Origin: Cellvibrionaceae bacterium
Lineage (GTDB): Bacteria; Pseudomonadota; Gammaproteobacteria; Pseudomonadales; Cellvibrionaceae
Direction of reading: 5' to 3'
Length of the DNA stretch: 64,000 nucleotides
Assembly (NCBI GenBank): GCA_021151695.1
Contig: JAGKWU010000014.1
Location: forward strand, 62,001 to 126,000
Shown here piece after piece: positions 28,614 through 38,900 of this stretch (within the stretch, counting starts at the first letter, position 1; every line of letters starts with the position of its first letter). The translations under genes and the position numbers were made by a program. Under the pieces are notes generated by a model. That model saw only the letters and a program-made list of their open reading frames with translations, ran no database searches and had not been told where the DNA came from.

Positions 28614-29135
28614 TCAGGTGTTTTGCGATATGCGCAATTGGCCAACAAAGTTGCAGGGTTTGTGACGGCTATCGAGTTGCTGCTCAATAATGTGAGTCCA
28701 GGCAGTGGTGCAGGCACCGGTAGAGCCGGGCAGACAAAAAATCAATGTGCGGTTGGCGAGGCCGGCGAGGGCTCGCGATTGAATGGTCGACGTGCCAATC
28801 TCGTTAAATGAAATTTGGCGAAACAGCTCACCAAAACCTACCACGGTTTTATCAAACAGCGGCGCCATGGCTTCCACGGTACTGTCGCGTCCTGCAAAGC
28901 CGGTGCCCCCAGTAATCAACACTACCTGAGCTTGTGCATCCACAATCCACTGCGACACTACGGCGCGTATTTGGTAGATGTCATCAATGACGAGTTTTCG
29001 GTCGTGCAGTTTATGGCCGGCAGCGGTGAGTAAATCCTGCAGCTTTTGACCGGAGGTATCTGTCTCGAAGTTGCGTGTGTCGGAAACGGTGAGCACACAA
29101 ATGTTCAATGGCTCGAATTCTTTTTGGGATGACAT
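28614..29135 (-). CDS. moaB: Molybdenum cofactor biosynthesis protein MoaB
   Basis: A 173-residue cytoplasmic protein of the MoaB/MogA fold that adenylylates molybdopterin before metal insertion or acts in a related step. ITGGTGFAGRDSTVEA is the molybdopterin-binding motif, and FNEIGTSTIQSRALAG and FCLPGSTGAC align with E. coli MoaB. The start ATG 29135 (MSSQKEFEP) matches the E. coli start; a longer frame adds 11 residues. It follows moaA by 93 bases on the same strand, so the two are probably co-transcribed. Molybdenum cofactor would serve an assimilatory nitrate reductase, which fits the neighbouring nitrite reductase genes. Confidence 0.93.
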   Translation of the reverse strand: MSSQKEFEPLNICVLTVSDTRNFETDTSGQKLQDLLTAAGHKLHDRKLVIDDIYQIRAVVSQWIVDAQAQVVLITGGTGFAGRDSTVEAMAPLFDKTVVGFGELFRQISFNEIGTSTIQSRALAGLANRTLIFCLPGSTGACTTAWTHIIEQQLDSRHKPCNFVGQLRISQNT

Positions 29136-29160
29136 AGCAAAAAACCTATTTGTGTTGGTA

Positions 29161-29202
29161 GTAGTCATGCCTAGCCGGCCGGCCCCCTAGGAATGACGAC
29201 TA
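29161..29202. repeat. Imperfect hairpin between moaA and moaB
   Basis: Arms around CCTAG / CTAGG extend outward to GTAGTC / GACTAC with small bulges; the loop is the GC-rich CCGGCCGGCCCC. Possibly a REP-like unit or RNA processing site. Confidence 0.4.
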
Positions 29203-29228
29203 CCTGCTTAATTAAAATGGTGTGGTTC

Positions 29229-30254
29229 TCAACCGCCAGTGACATTCATAAACCGCAAAATCTGTGGTTCATCGGCGAGAGTGAAATCGTGTTTCTCGGG
29301 CTTGTGCACTATGGCGTCCAGCAGCGTTTGTTTGAGCGCGCTGGCGGGATCATCTGATTCGCGCATGGCGGCGCGCAGGTCGGCGCTGTTTTCCTGGCCG
29401 AGGCACAAAATTAATTTTCCTGTGGCAGTGACGCGCACGCGGTTGCAACTGCTGCAAAAGTTTTCTGAGTGAGGCGAGATAAAACCTATACGCGATTCAA
29501 ACCCGGGCGTGTGCCAGTAGCGCGCTGGGCCGCCGCTGGTTTCGCTGCTGGCGACTAAGGGAAAGTGTTCGCTGATGAGTGTGCGCAATTCAGCGCTGCT
29601 GACAAATTCTGCCGCGCGCCCATGGTCGTCAATTTTGCCTAGCGGCATCTCTTCAATAAAGCTGATATCCAGCCCTTCATTAACCGCAAAACTCACCAGT
29701 TCGGCAGCGTCTTCGGCGTTGTAGTGTTTGAGGGCGACGCAATTGAGTTTGATGTGTTCAAAGCCGGTGGCCTTGGCGGCCTGAATGCCGTTGAGCACCT
29801 GCTGCAGATCGCCAAAGCGGGTGATCTGGCGGAAGCGCTCCGGGTTCAGCGTATCGAGGCTGATGTTGATGCGGTCGAGACCGGCGTCTTTGAGTGGTTG
29901 GGCGTAGTCCGCCAGGCGGGTGCCATTGGTGGTCAGGCAGAGTTCGGGTTTTTGCGGCAGGCGGGCCAGCCGCGCCACCAGCTCTACTATGCCGCCGCGA
30001 ATCAGCGGCTCGCCGCCGGTGAGCCGCAGCTTGGTGACACCCAGCTCGCACAGGGTTTGGCCCAGCAGCGCCAGCTCTTCTATGGAGAGCACCTGGTGGC
30101 GCGGCAGAAAGGTCATATCCTCGGCCATGCAGTAAACACAGCGCAGGTCGCAGCGGTCGGTGACCGACAGGCGCACATAGCTGATCTTGCGCCCAAAGCT
30201 ATCTACCAGCTGGGTCGCTGGTACGGGGTTGGCTTTGGGGGTAAAGGCGTTCAT
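29229..30254 (-). CDS. moaA: GTP 3',8-cyclase MoaA
   Basis: A 341-residue radical SAM enzyme that starts molybdenum cofactor synthesis by converting GTP to 3',8-cyclo-GTP with MoaC. The N-terminal radical SAM cluster is CDLRCVYC (CxxxCxxC), the C-terminal second [4Fe-4S] cluster begins FCSSCNRVR and is completed by the Cys in LILCLG, and the protein ends in the Gly-Gly needed for activity. Length matches the family. It is divergent from the cobA-nirB-nirD operon and precedes moaB. No Moco riboswitch was recognised in its leader. Confidence 0.96.
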   Translation of the reverse strand: MNAFTPKANPVPATQLVDSFGRKISYVRLSVTDRCDLRCVYCMAEDMTFLPRHQVLSIEELALLGQTLCELGVTKLRLTGGEPLIRGGIVELVARLARLPQKPELCLTTNGTRLADYAQPLKDAGLDRINISLDTLNPERFRQITRFGDLQQVLNGIQAAKATGFEHIKLNCVALKHYNAEDAAELVSFAVNEGLDISFIEEMPLGKIDDHGRAAEFVSSAELRTLISEHFPLVASSETSGGPARYWHTPGFESRIGFISPHSENFCSSCNRVRVTATGKLILCLGQENSADLRAAMRESDDPASALKQTLLDAIVHKPEKHDFTLADEPQILRFMNVTGG

Positions 30255-30771
30255 GGGATTCTTCTGCCTGACTTCTTCTATCTATACAGGGTTACCGACA
30301 TCGGTGGTCCAAGTCTGTAGCCATTATAAGACGCTACCAATCTGTTGGGGGCGAAACTCTCCTTTTCATTGGCAGTATCCGGGCCAGTTCCGGCAGGGGA
30401 GCTGTTAAATGTGTGCTTCAAAATGGTGAATCTGGCGGTTTTATTCGTTTTTAGCTGGCTGAGGTGTGTCTGTGTGGAGCTTGGGATCGGGTGATCGGGA
30501 GGGTATGTCGAGCTAAAAACTAGTCGAAAAACCAAAATGCTTTTTTGTGGATCACGCTGCACCATCTCTTTGCACCAAATGATTTCAAAACTAAAAATCG
30601 ATGGTTTTTGTTTTTGCCTTCTTGTGGAGCGCTGTCGCACCAAATGGCAGCGTGTTTTATGTGCCTGCATATTTCCTCTTTGGTGCGTTGCTGTCTTTTG
30701 CAGTTGATTGTTGCTTTGCAGGTTATTGAATTTGCTGGATTTAATTTTTAAAAATACCAAAAAACTGAAAC
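30255..30771. promoter_or_regulatory. Divergent control region with NtrC-like half sites
   Basis: About 520 bases between moaA and the sigma-54 promoter of cobA. GCACCA half sites occur at 30559-30564, 30572-30577 and 30637-30642, with the inverse TGGTGC at 30681-30686. These resemble halves of the NtrC target (TGCACC..GGTGCA), but no complete palindrome is present. They lie 90-215 bases upstream of the promoter, where enhancer sites are expected. Confidence 0.5.
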
Positions 30772-30787
30772 TGGCACCGTCCTTGCT
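30772..30787 (+). promoter_or_regulatory. Sigma-54 (-24/-12) promoter of cobA-nirB-nirD
   Basis: TGGCACCGTCCTTGCT matches the sigma-54 consensus TGGCAC-N5-TTGCW at every fixed base. It lies 58 bases before the cobA start. Nitrogen-limitation control through an NtrC-type activator is the expected reading. Confidence 0.88.
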
Positions 30788-30845
30788 CTAGTCATATCAA
30801 GAGTCACATCAAGCAAGTTCACAAAGCAATCTGCAAGGTGCCAAT

Positions 30846-31688
30846 ATGAAACATGTCGCTACCAACACCGCCAACGCCAAACTGTTTAATGGCAATGCGA
30901 ATGACCAGCACAAGCCACGCGCTCCGCGCACGGGCAAAGTCTGGCTGGTAGGTGCTGGTCCTGGCGATGCAGATTTGCTGACCGTAAAAGCACTCAAGGC
31001 GATCAACGCTGCCGACATCATTTTTTACGATCAATTGGTGAGCGAAGAAATCTGCGCACTCTTTCCAAAAAATACTCCCGCGCTCTATGTAGGCAAAGTT
31101 AAAAACAACCACAGCATCCCGCAAGAAGATCTGAACCAACTGCTGGTTAACCAGGCGCAACTTGGCCTGAATGTATGCCGCATCAAAGGTGGCGATCCTT
31201 TTGTGTTTGGTCGCGGCGGCGAAGAGCTATTGGAGTTGCGCAACGCTGGTGTTGAAGCCGACGTTATTCCCGGCATCACCTCCGCATCAGGTTGCACTAC
31301 CTATGCCGATATTCCACTGACGCATCGCGGCATTTCACAGGGTTGCACTTTCGTAACCGGTCACGCCGAAAAAACGCTCAACGTTAACTGGAATGCCTTG
31401 GCGCAACTGAATCACACCCTGGTGTTTTACATGGGCCTGACTCGTGCCGGTGAAATCTCTGACAACTTGTTGGCCGGTGGTTTGGCTGCCGATACGCCTG
31501 TGGCGATTATCGAAAACGGCTGCCGCAAAGACCAACGCAATGTGATCTCCACCGTGGCTGACTTCCCCACCGATGTGTTGCGCGAGCAAGTGAAATCTCC
31601 TGCGCTGATTGTGGTTGGCAAAGTGGTTGGCCTGCGTGAGCAACTGCAAGTGCAAGCCTGGATGGAAGAAGCCCAGTTAAGAGCTTAG
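30846..31688 (+). CDS. cobA: Uroporphyrinogen-III C-methyltransferase (SUMT)
   Basis: A 280-residue SAM-dependent enzyme that methylates uroporphyrinogen III twice to precorrin-2, on the way to siroheme. The glycine-rich GAGPGDADLLT near residue 37 and VYVGK/ CRIKGGDPFVFGRGGEE are signature motifs of the CobA/CysG methylase fold. It has no CysG-type oxidase/chelatase half, so those steps must be encoded elsewhere. It is the first gene after the sigma-54 promoter and lies 102 bases before nirB, whose product needs siroheme. AAGGTG precedes ATG. Confidence 0.94.
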   Translation: MKHVATNTANAKLFNGNANDQHKPRAPRTGKVWLVGAGPGDADLLTVKALKAINAADIIFYDQLVSEEICALFPKNTPALYVGKVKNNHSIPQEDLNQLLVNQAQLGLNVCRIKGGDPFVFGRGGEELLELRNAGVEADVIPGITSASGCTTYADIPLTHRGISQGCTFVTGHAEKTLNVNWNALAQLNHTLVFYMGLTRAGEISDNLLAGGLAADTPVAIIENGCRKDQRNVISTVADFPTDVLREQVKSPALIVVGKVVGLREQLQVQAWMEEAQLRA

Positions 31689-31700
31689 AAAATAGGGAAT

Positions 31701-31723
31701 CGTCATCCCCTGCGGGGATGACG
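31701..31723. repeat. Short palindrome between cobA and nirB
   Basis: Perfect arms CGTCATCCCC / GGGGATGACG with a three-base loop. No T run follows, so it is more likely a REP-like unit or RNA-stability hairpin than a terminator. Confidence 0.55.
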
Positions 31724-31790
31724 AAACCAAAGAATTAGCAACCGTAAAAGTTTTAGTAAATTTAAAAAGCGTTTAAAACGTGAGGCAATT

Positions 31791-34328
31791 ATGAAGAAGC
31801 GTATTGTTGTAGTTGGTAACGGCATGGTGGGTCACAAGTTCATCGATAACCTGGTGAACCATGCGGACGCCGCAAACTATCAGGTCATCACCTTTTCGGA
31901 AGAGCCGCGCCTGGCTTATGACCGTGTGCAATTGTCCAAATACTTCTCCGGTTCAACTGCAGAAGATTTGATGCTGACCAGCGAAGATTACTACAACGAA
32001 AAAAGCGTTGAATTTATCCTGAAAGACAAAGTGGTTGATCTGGATCTTGAAAACAAAGAAGTGATCACCGCTTCCGGTCGTCGCGAAGGCTACGACAAAT
32101 TAATTCTGGCTACGGGTTCTTTCCCGTTTGTTCCGCCAATCCCTGGCAACAACGGTGAACACTGCCTGGTGTATCGCACCATCGAAGATCTGGAGGCTAT
32201 CACCGCATCCTCTGCTGTGAGCAAAGTGGGCGTGGTAGTGGGTGGTGGTCTGCTCGGTTTGGAAGCGGCTGCTGCACTCAAGGCTGCTGGCCTGGAAACT
32301 CACGTTGTTGAGTTCGCGCCACGTTTGATGGCAGTGCAACTGGACGAAGGCGGTGGCAAATTGCTGCGTCGCAAAATTGAAGCCATCGGTGTAAAAGTTC
32401 ACACCCAAAAAGCGACTACTGAAATTGTTGCAGGTACTGAAGCGCGCTACCGCATGAACTTTGCGGACGGCAGCCACCTGGAAACTGACATGATCCTCTT
32501 CTCTGCGGGTATTCGTCCGCAAGACGAACTGGCGCGCAAGTGCGGCATTCAAGTGGGCGATCGCGGCGGTATCGTTGTTGATAACAACTGCCAGACTTCA
32601 GTAAAAGATGTTTACTCCATCGGTGAATCTGCACTCTGGAACAATCGCATTTACGGTCTGGTTGCGCCAGGTTACCAAATGGCGAAAGTGGCTGTGTCGC
32701 ACATCACTGGCGGCAATGATCAATTTATGGGTGCCGATATGAGCACCAAGTTGAAATTGCTCGGTGTTGACGTAGCTTCTGTTGGCGATGCGCACGGCAA
32801 TACTCCAGGTTCACTGAGCTACACCTACAGCAACGACGTAGAAGAAGTTTACAAGCGCATTATCGTGTCGGCCGACAATACCAAATTGTTGGGTGCAGTA
32901 TTGGTTGGCGACGTAGAAGCCTACGGCACGCTGCAACAAATGTGCATTAACGGTATGGATTTGCCAGAAGATCCAAATGGTTTAATCCTTCCTTCCGTTG
33001 ATGGTGCAAGCCACGCGATGGGTGTGGATGCTCTGCCAGATACCGCGCAAATCTGTTCCTGTATGGATGTGAGCAAAGGCGCTATCTGCTGCGCGGTGCA
33101 AAACGGCGCAAACACCATGGGCGATATCAAAGCCATCACCAAAGCCTCAACGTCTTGCGGTGGCTGTACTGCGCTGGTTAAGCAAGTGATGGATGCTGAG
33201 TTGGTGAAACTGGGTGTTGAAGTTAGCAATCACATCTGTGAGCACTTCCCGCATTCACGTCAAGAATTGGCTGACATAGTTCGTATCAAGCAAATTAAAA
33301 CCTTTGACGAATTGCTGGATAGCCACGGCCATGGTTTGGGTTGTGAAATCTGTAAACCTGCTGTTGGTTCCATCATGGCATCCTTCTGGAACGAATTTGT
33401 TCTGGATAAAAAGCACATTGGCTTACAAGACACCAACGATATTTTCCTCGGCAACATGCAAAAAGACGGTACCTATTCCATCGTACCGCGTATCGCCGGT
33501 GGCGAAATTACCCCTGAGAAATTAATTGTTCTCGGCCAAGTGGCAAAAGATTACAAGCTTTACACCAAAATCACCGGTGGCCAACGTATCGATTTGTTTG
33601 GTGCCCAATTGCATCAGTTGCCAGCGATTTGGAAAGTATTGGTTGAAGCTGGTTTTGAAACTGGCCACGCTTACGGCAAATCACTGCGTACCGTTAAATC
33701 TTGCGTAGGTTCTACCTGGTGTCGTTACGGCGTGCTCGATAGCGTCGGCATGGCGGTTAACCTTGAGAATCGCTACAAGGGTGTTCGTGCGCCGCACAAA
33801 ATTAAATTTGGTGTGTCTGGCTGTACTCGCGAATGTGCTGAAGCACAAGGTAAAGATTTCGGTGTGATCGCTACTGAAAGTGGTTGGAACCTGTATGTGT
33901 GTGGCAACGGCGGTATGCGCCCACGTCATGCGGATTTATTCGCGACAGGTTTGGATGATGCGATGCTGGTTAAGTACATCGACCGCGTAATGATGTTCTA
34001 CATCCGCACGGCGGATCGTCTGCAACGTACTTCTGTATGGCTGGAAAATATGGAAGGCGGTTTGGCTTACCTCAAGAAAGTGGTGATCGATGACAAGCTC
34101 GGCATCGTGGACGAGTTGGAAGCGCAAATGCAAGCCAACATTGATGCTTACCAATGCGAGTGGAAAACCACTGTTGAGAGCCCCGAGTTGCAAAAACGCT
34201 TCAAGCACTTCATCAACACTGATGAGCGCGATGATAACCTGGCCTATGTGGTTGAGCGCGAGCAAATCCGTCCGGCGTTTAAAGACGAGCGCGCGAACAA
34301 AATCGATTTGGTTGAATTAGTCGACTAA
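31791..34328 (+). CDS. nirB: Assimilatory nitrite reductase [NAD(P)H], large subunit NirB
   Basis: An 845-residue cytoplasmic flavo-haemoprotein reducing nitrite to ammonium. Order: FAD/NAD(P)H pyridine nucleotide oxidoreductase domains (GNGMVGHKF at the N-terminus, VVVGGGLLGLEAAAAL for the second nucleotide), BFD-like [2Fe-2S] region (CSCMDVSKG and SCGGC), then the nitrite/sulfite reductase half with the siroheme-[4Fe-4S] cysteines in SCVGSTWCR and GCTREC. All cofactor motifs are present and length fits the family. GAGG lies seven bases before ATG. It is co-transcribed with cobA and nirD; the matching nitrate reductase is not in the window. Confidence 0.97.
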   Translation: MKKRIVVVGNGMVGHKFIDNLVNHADAANYQVITFSEEPRLAYDRVQLSKYFSGSTAEDLMLTSEDYYNEKSVEFILKDKVVDLDLENKEVITASGRREGYDKLILATGSFPFVPPIPGNNGEHCLVYRTIEDLEAITASSAVSKVGVVVGGGLLGLEAAAALKAAGLETHVVEFAPRLMAVQLDEGGGKLLRRKIEAIGVKVHTQKATTEIVAGTEARYRMNFADGSHLETDMILFSAGIRPQDELARKCGIQVGDRGGIVVDNNCQTSVKDVYSIGESALWNNRIYGLVAPGYQMAKVAVSHITGGNDQFMGADMSTKLKLLGVDVASVGDAHGNTPGSLSYTYSNDVEEVYKRIIVSADNTKLLGAVLVGDVEAYGTLQQMCINGMDLPEDPNGLILPSVDGASHAMGVDALPDTAQICSCMDVSKGAICCAVQNGANTMGDIKAITKASTSCGGCTALVKQVMDAELVKLGVEVSNHICEHFPHSRQELADIVRIKQIKTFDELLDSHGHGLGCEICKPAVGSIMASFWNEFVLDKKHIGLQDTNDIFLGNMQKDGTYSIVPRIAGGEITPEKLIVLGQVAKDYKLYTKITGGQRIDLFGAQLHQLPAIWKVLVEAGFETGHAYGKSLRTVKSCVGSTWCRYGVLDSVGMAVNLENRYKGVRAPHKIKFGVSGCTRECAEAQGKDFGVIATESGWNLYVCGNGGMRPRHADLFATGLDDAMLVKYIDRVMMFYIRTADRLQRTSVWLENMEGGLAYLKKVVIDDKLGIVDELEAQMQANIDAYQCEWKTTVESPELQKRFKHFINTDERDDNLAYVVEREQIRPAFKDERANKIDLVELVD

Positions 34329-34436
34329 GTAATTCCTGACCATTGCGTAAGCGGCAGTGGAAAAATTCTCCTCCCTTAAAAGGGGAGGGGAGTGGATGGG
34401 AACCTTAACCAACACATTTTTTGAGTGAGAAAGATC

Positions 34437-34769
34437 ATGAGCGAAAAATCCTGGATCAGTATCTGCAATGAATCAGACCTGTTTGCCGACACAGGCGTAT
34501 GCGCCAAAGTAAACGGCCAACAAGTGGCCATTTTTAAATCGCGCCGCCTGAACGAAGTATTTGCTATCTCCAATTACGATCCTATCGGCGAAGCCAACGT
34601 ACTGTCGCGCGGTATTCTCGGCTCTTTGGGCGATGCCATTGTGGTTGCATCACCGCTGTACAAAGAGCATTACAACCTGCGCACTGGCGAGTGCCTGGAA
34701 AAGCCTGAATATTCTGTACCTGTGTTCCCCGTAAAAATCGAAAACGGTGTGGTGCACGTACAGGCGTAA
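34437..34769 (+). CDS. nirD: Nitrite reductase small subunit NirD
   Basis: A 110-residue Rieske-fold subunit that partners NirB. SNYDPIGEANVLSRGILG and the SPLYKEHYNLRTGEC stretch are typical of NirD; the iron-sulfur ligands of true Rieske proteins are absent, as usual for this family. Start is ATG 34437; a GTG four codons upstream is less likely. It lies 108 bases after nirB and ends the operon at a strong terminator. Confidence 0.95.
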   Translation: MSEKSWISICNESDLFADTGVCAKVNGQQVAIFKSRRLNEVFAISNYDPIGEANVLSRGILGSLGDAIVVASPLYKEHYNLRTGECLEKPEYSVPVFPVKIENGVVHVQA

Positions 34770-34837
34770 ATTTTTTACAGCGGACGCATGCGCTGCTGTT
34801 TCCTCCTCTTCTTCGACTGCTTCATGAGTCGCTTTAT

Positions 34838-34867
34838 GGGCAACCCTTTGGGTTGCCCTTTTTTATT
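34838..34867 (+). terminator. Terminator of the cobA-nirB-nirD operon
   Basis: Perfect 9-base arms GGGCAACCC / GGGTTGCCC, three-base loop, then TTTTTTATT. The following 230 bases up to the DUF1919 gene show nothing recognisable. Confidence 0.95.
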
Positions 34868-35097
34868 GATCTATTGCTTTATTGGTTTGCCGGTCGGCTT
34901 TTATCTCGCCAATTGTTGCTATGTGTACAAATTAACTGGCCCGCTAGTTGCAGCTCTCCACATAGGTTCTCTTAATTACCTGATGGCGAGGCTTCTGGCG
35001 ACAAAATGCATGTAATCGGGGCAAAAGTGTGTGCCGGTACTACAGGATTGTCACCAAGTTACGCCACAATAGGCAATTGATTCAGGAGATAAAGGAA

Positions 35098-35832
35098 ATG
35101 GCAGTGAATCAACAAGTACATCTCGACAAATCCAACTTTGTACCCACCAGACCCAGCTTTAAGCAACAGCTGCAGCGTGGGCGCGATCAATTATTCGCGA
35201 ACTACGAACAGCGCCGTCTCAAGCGCAAACCCTATGTGATCATCAGTAATAATTGCTGGGGGTATGAGCTGTATCAGGCCACCGGGCGCGAGTACAACAC
35301 ACCCTTTATAGGTTTATTTTTATTTCCCGATTGCTATCTGCGATTACTGGAAAATTTTGAAAGCTGCATTGCGCAAGAATTGCAATTTAAAGAGCAATCA
35401 AAATATTACACGCAGAAAAAACACTACCCTATTGGTGTGTTGGGCGATGATATTGAAATCCATTTTTTGCACTACACCTCAGAGGCAGACGCACGCAATA
35501 AATGGACTCGCCGCATTGAACGCATGCAGCAGGCGCGCACCGCCGGCACTGAGCTTTATATAAAACTTTGCGATGCTGAAAATTGTGGTCAGGCAGAACT
35601 AACACGCTTTCATGCCCTGCCTTTTAGTCACAAACTGTCGCTGGGTTTTCAGGCCTTTCAACACCCCAACCATCTTCATGTCCCTTTTCTGCGCAACAAG
35701 GCCGGCACCGCGTTGGTGGATGGCGCCAAGCTGTTTAAGAAGCGCTACAGCTACTTTGATATTACGCATTGGTTGCTGACGGGTGAAATCACCAAAACGC
35801 CAGGTTCAAGACTATTGGCCTTAATGTCCTGA
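35098..35832 (+). CDS. DUF1919-family protein
   Basis: A 244-residue protein of the DUF1919 family, members of which occur near exopolysaccharide and cell-surface genes but have no proven activity. ISNNCWGYELYQ, NTPFIGLFLFP and YPIGVLGDDIEIHFLHY are the family's strong motifs. No signal peptide or membrane segment is visible, so it is probably cytoplasmic. ATG 35098 follows AGGAG and AAGGAA; a longer frame from 35029 is unlikely. It stands alone between two unrelated units; a small hairpin (CCCTGCA / TGCAGGG, 35847-35864) follows it. Confidence 0.8.
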   Translation: MAVNQQVHLDKSNFVPTRPSFKQQLQRGRDQLFANYEQRRLKRKPYVIISNNCWGYELYQATGREYNTPFIGLFLFPDCYLRLLENFESCIAQELQFKEQSKYYTQKKHYPIGVLGDDIEIHFLHYTSEADARNKWTRRIERMQQARTAGTELYIKLCDAENCGQAELTRFHALPFSHKLSLGFQAFQHPNHLHVPFLRNKAGTALVDGAKLFKKRYSYFDITHWLLTGEITKTPGSRLLALMS

Positions 35833-35997
35833 TTACTATGATTGTGCCCTGCAGGCTTGCAGGGCTCTTCTGCTGGATCCCATCTTCGCCTATGATGGCG
35901 CCAAAATAACCAGATCTTATGGCGGGCGCGCTCTGCGTCTGTGTACTAGTCTGTAAAAAGTTTTTTGGCGCTGTTTTGGTTTTTCATGGAGTTGCAG

Positions 35998-38900
35998 ATG
36001 GGTATACGGAAGCTGGGTGTTGTAGTGTGGGTTGCGGCCTGCTGGTCGTTGATGGGATTTATGGTGCCAGTGGGCGCGCAGGAGCAATCGGATGCCAGGC
36101 TCGAAATCACCATGCATGGTGGTAGCTCCGCCATGGGCACCGTTCAACAGTTTGCGGCAGGCACAAACGTCACCTTGGTCGCTAAACCCAATCAGGTGCA
36201 AGCCTTCTCCATTTCCGGCCGTTATCTGGTGCGACTGAAAGACCAGCCATTGCAGCCGTTTGTTCGTCAATTCAAATCGCAAGTGGTAGTGACTGGCACT
36301 ACCCAATCCGGGCTGCAGGCCCAGCTTGCCAGCGCGTCCGCCCTGCAAAAGCAGCGCATCCTGAGTGCACAGAACCAGCTTATTAGCGTTGGCCGGAATC
36401 GTAAGCTCATCACTAAAGTCCATCACCAATTTCGTGAATTAACCAATAGCCTGAGCGTTAGCCTTGCTTCAGATGCGGTTGAGGCGGTGCGCCATCTACC
36501 GCAGGTAGCTGCGGTTTATCCTGATAATGAGGTGCGTGTATCGCTGGCTGATAGTGTACCCACCACCCATGCGCCAGAAGTCTGGGCAATGAAAGATGCC
36601 GCGGGGAATCCCATCACGGGCAAAGGCGTCAAGGTAGCAATTCTGGATACAGGTATTGATTACACTCAGCCAGATCTGGGCGGCTGTGTTGGACCTGGCT
36701 GTAAAGTGGTTGCAGGGCAGAGTTTTGTAACAGATACACCCGCTACCGATTTTATGGATCGCCACGGCCATGGCACCCATGTGGCGGGCATAGTGGCGGC
36801 TTCAGGAACACTCAAGGGAATGGCGCCGGATGCGAGCCTCTTTGCCTATAAAGTATTGAATGATCAGGGTTCTGGCTACGACAGTAACATCATTGCCGCG
36901 CTGGAAAAAGCAGTTAATCCCGACGGCGATCCTGCTACAGATGATGGCGCCGACATTATCAGTATGAGCCTGGGGGGGCCAGGCCTACCGGATTCGCCAC
37001 TGACAGAGGCGGCCAATGCAGCCATGGGCGCTGGTGCACTGGTCGTAGTAGCGGCGGGAAACAGCGGTTCGCAATACGGCACTATAGGTTCGCCGGGGAA
37101 TGGTGAACGAGTGTTAACTGTGGGCGCAATTGATAATCAGGATGCCATTGCTGACTTCAGTTCGCGTGGACCTGTTGCTGGCAAAAATTATGTAAAACCT
37201 GAAATAGTCGCGCCCGGCGTCAACATCAATTCGGTGAAGGCCGGTGGTGGTTATATCGTTATGAGTGGCACCAGTATGGCAACTCCCCACGTGGCCGGTG
37301 GTGCCGCGTTGGTGTTGCAGGCGAGGCCAGGTTTGACGCCCGATGAGCTCAAAGCGCTACTGATATCCAGTGCTCGCGATTTGGGACAGGATATATTTTC
37401 CCAAGGGGCAGGAGCGATGGATGTTCAGGCTGCCGTACTTGCCGATGTGCTGGTTACTACTCCTTTGCAGTTTTTAGGGTTTGAAGATACCACTGTGCCT
37501 GTCTGGAGTGCGCAGGCCAAAATCAATGTGAAAAACCTGGCAACAGCGAATGTAGATCTCTCGCTGACCGCACCTGTGACACCTTTGGTGGGAATGGATA
37601 TTAATTTACCGGTGAGCTATCAAAAAACGCTCGCTCCCGGTGAGAGTACAGATATAGATTTCTCCATCTCAGTGGATAATGCGCTCTTGCCGTTCTCGAC
37701 ACGCGGGTCGCTTCATCACGAAAATAAATTTTCGCTCAATGCGGGCTCGCACAGCGTTCATATACCTGTAGCTCTCATTAAAGCGGCCCAATTGAAACTT
37801 AACACCGGTAGCAATGTGAGATATGTCGGTTTGATTAATAACGACAATAGCGCTAATGAATTTAAATATGTCTGGTGTGCTGCCGACGCTACTTCGCAAA
37901 CGTTTAATGTCCGGCCGGGAAAATATCAGTTAATCACCAGTTATTGTGGTGCTGACAATCCTTTTGTGTTCCGCGAAAATCTGGAGCTCACCGGTAGCCA
38001 AACTCTATCGGTGGATATTGCCGAAGCTATTTATCGCGTGGGTGTCGATAAGGTGATAGCAGGTGAAACCATCAAAGATGCTGCCTTATTAACATCGAAA
38101 ATTTCGCCAATTTCCTGGTATCACTCAGATGCACAGGTGGCGACCTATACGGTTAATAATTATGCTCCTAATATCTGGATGCGAACCAACGCTGTGTCAT
38201 CGGCGTTTAAAATTCGCGGTGCGGTTATGCTGCAGGATTTATCTGAGCAACCAACTCGCAGCACCTATTACCACAATTTTATTATTGATGATGGTGTTGC
38301 CTCGGATCAGCTGGTAACGCTCAACACGGCGGATATGCACAAGCTGGATCTTTACTACGACGATAAACCTGTAGTAGAGCAAGGTATAGCGCACTATTAT
38401 CGCTTGAGTGAAATTCGCTCCGCCGCCCAATGGTATGCGTTTGGTTTTGCGTTAATTGACAACCAACCAACCTATACGCCAGTTAGACAAGCACTCTATT
38501 CAACGGTGTCTACATTCAAAGATGGTGAGTGGTATCCCGAATTGGATGTAGGGCGAATCGTCGTCACCAATGGATATAATGACAACCAAAGTGCAATGCG
38601 CACCGGCTTTCTCGGTTTTCCCTCCAATACTCGTTATTTGAAATTCCCCGGCTATTTTTCTGATTGGAAAAATAGCTCGTTTATCAGCGATACCAATCAG
38701 CTTGAAGTGCAAGACAATGGCATCTTCAACAATAAAACGTTTATTTATAATGTTGCACTCAAAACTATATCATTGATGAATGCCCAAAATTATCTCAGCG
38801 CTGCGAATGAACTGCGCGATCATCAGGAAAATATTTTTACAGAAGATGTGAGTTATAAAGTTTTTTGTGATAGCCGACAGGTAGGTGAAGGCAAAGCAAC

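Noticed and set aside
30255..30420. Possible Moco riboswitch in the moaA leader
   Set aside because: I looked for the conserved Moco motif blocks on the minus strand and did not find them in order.
34788..35015. Plus-strand frame downstream of nirD
   Set aside because: Runs through the strong nirD terminator; no ribosome site.
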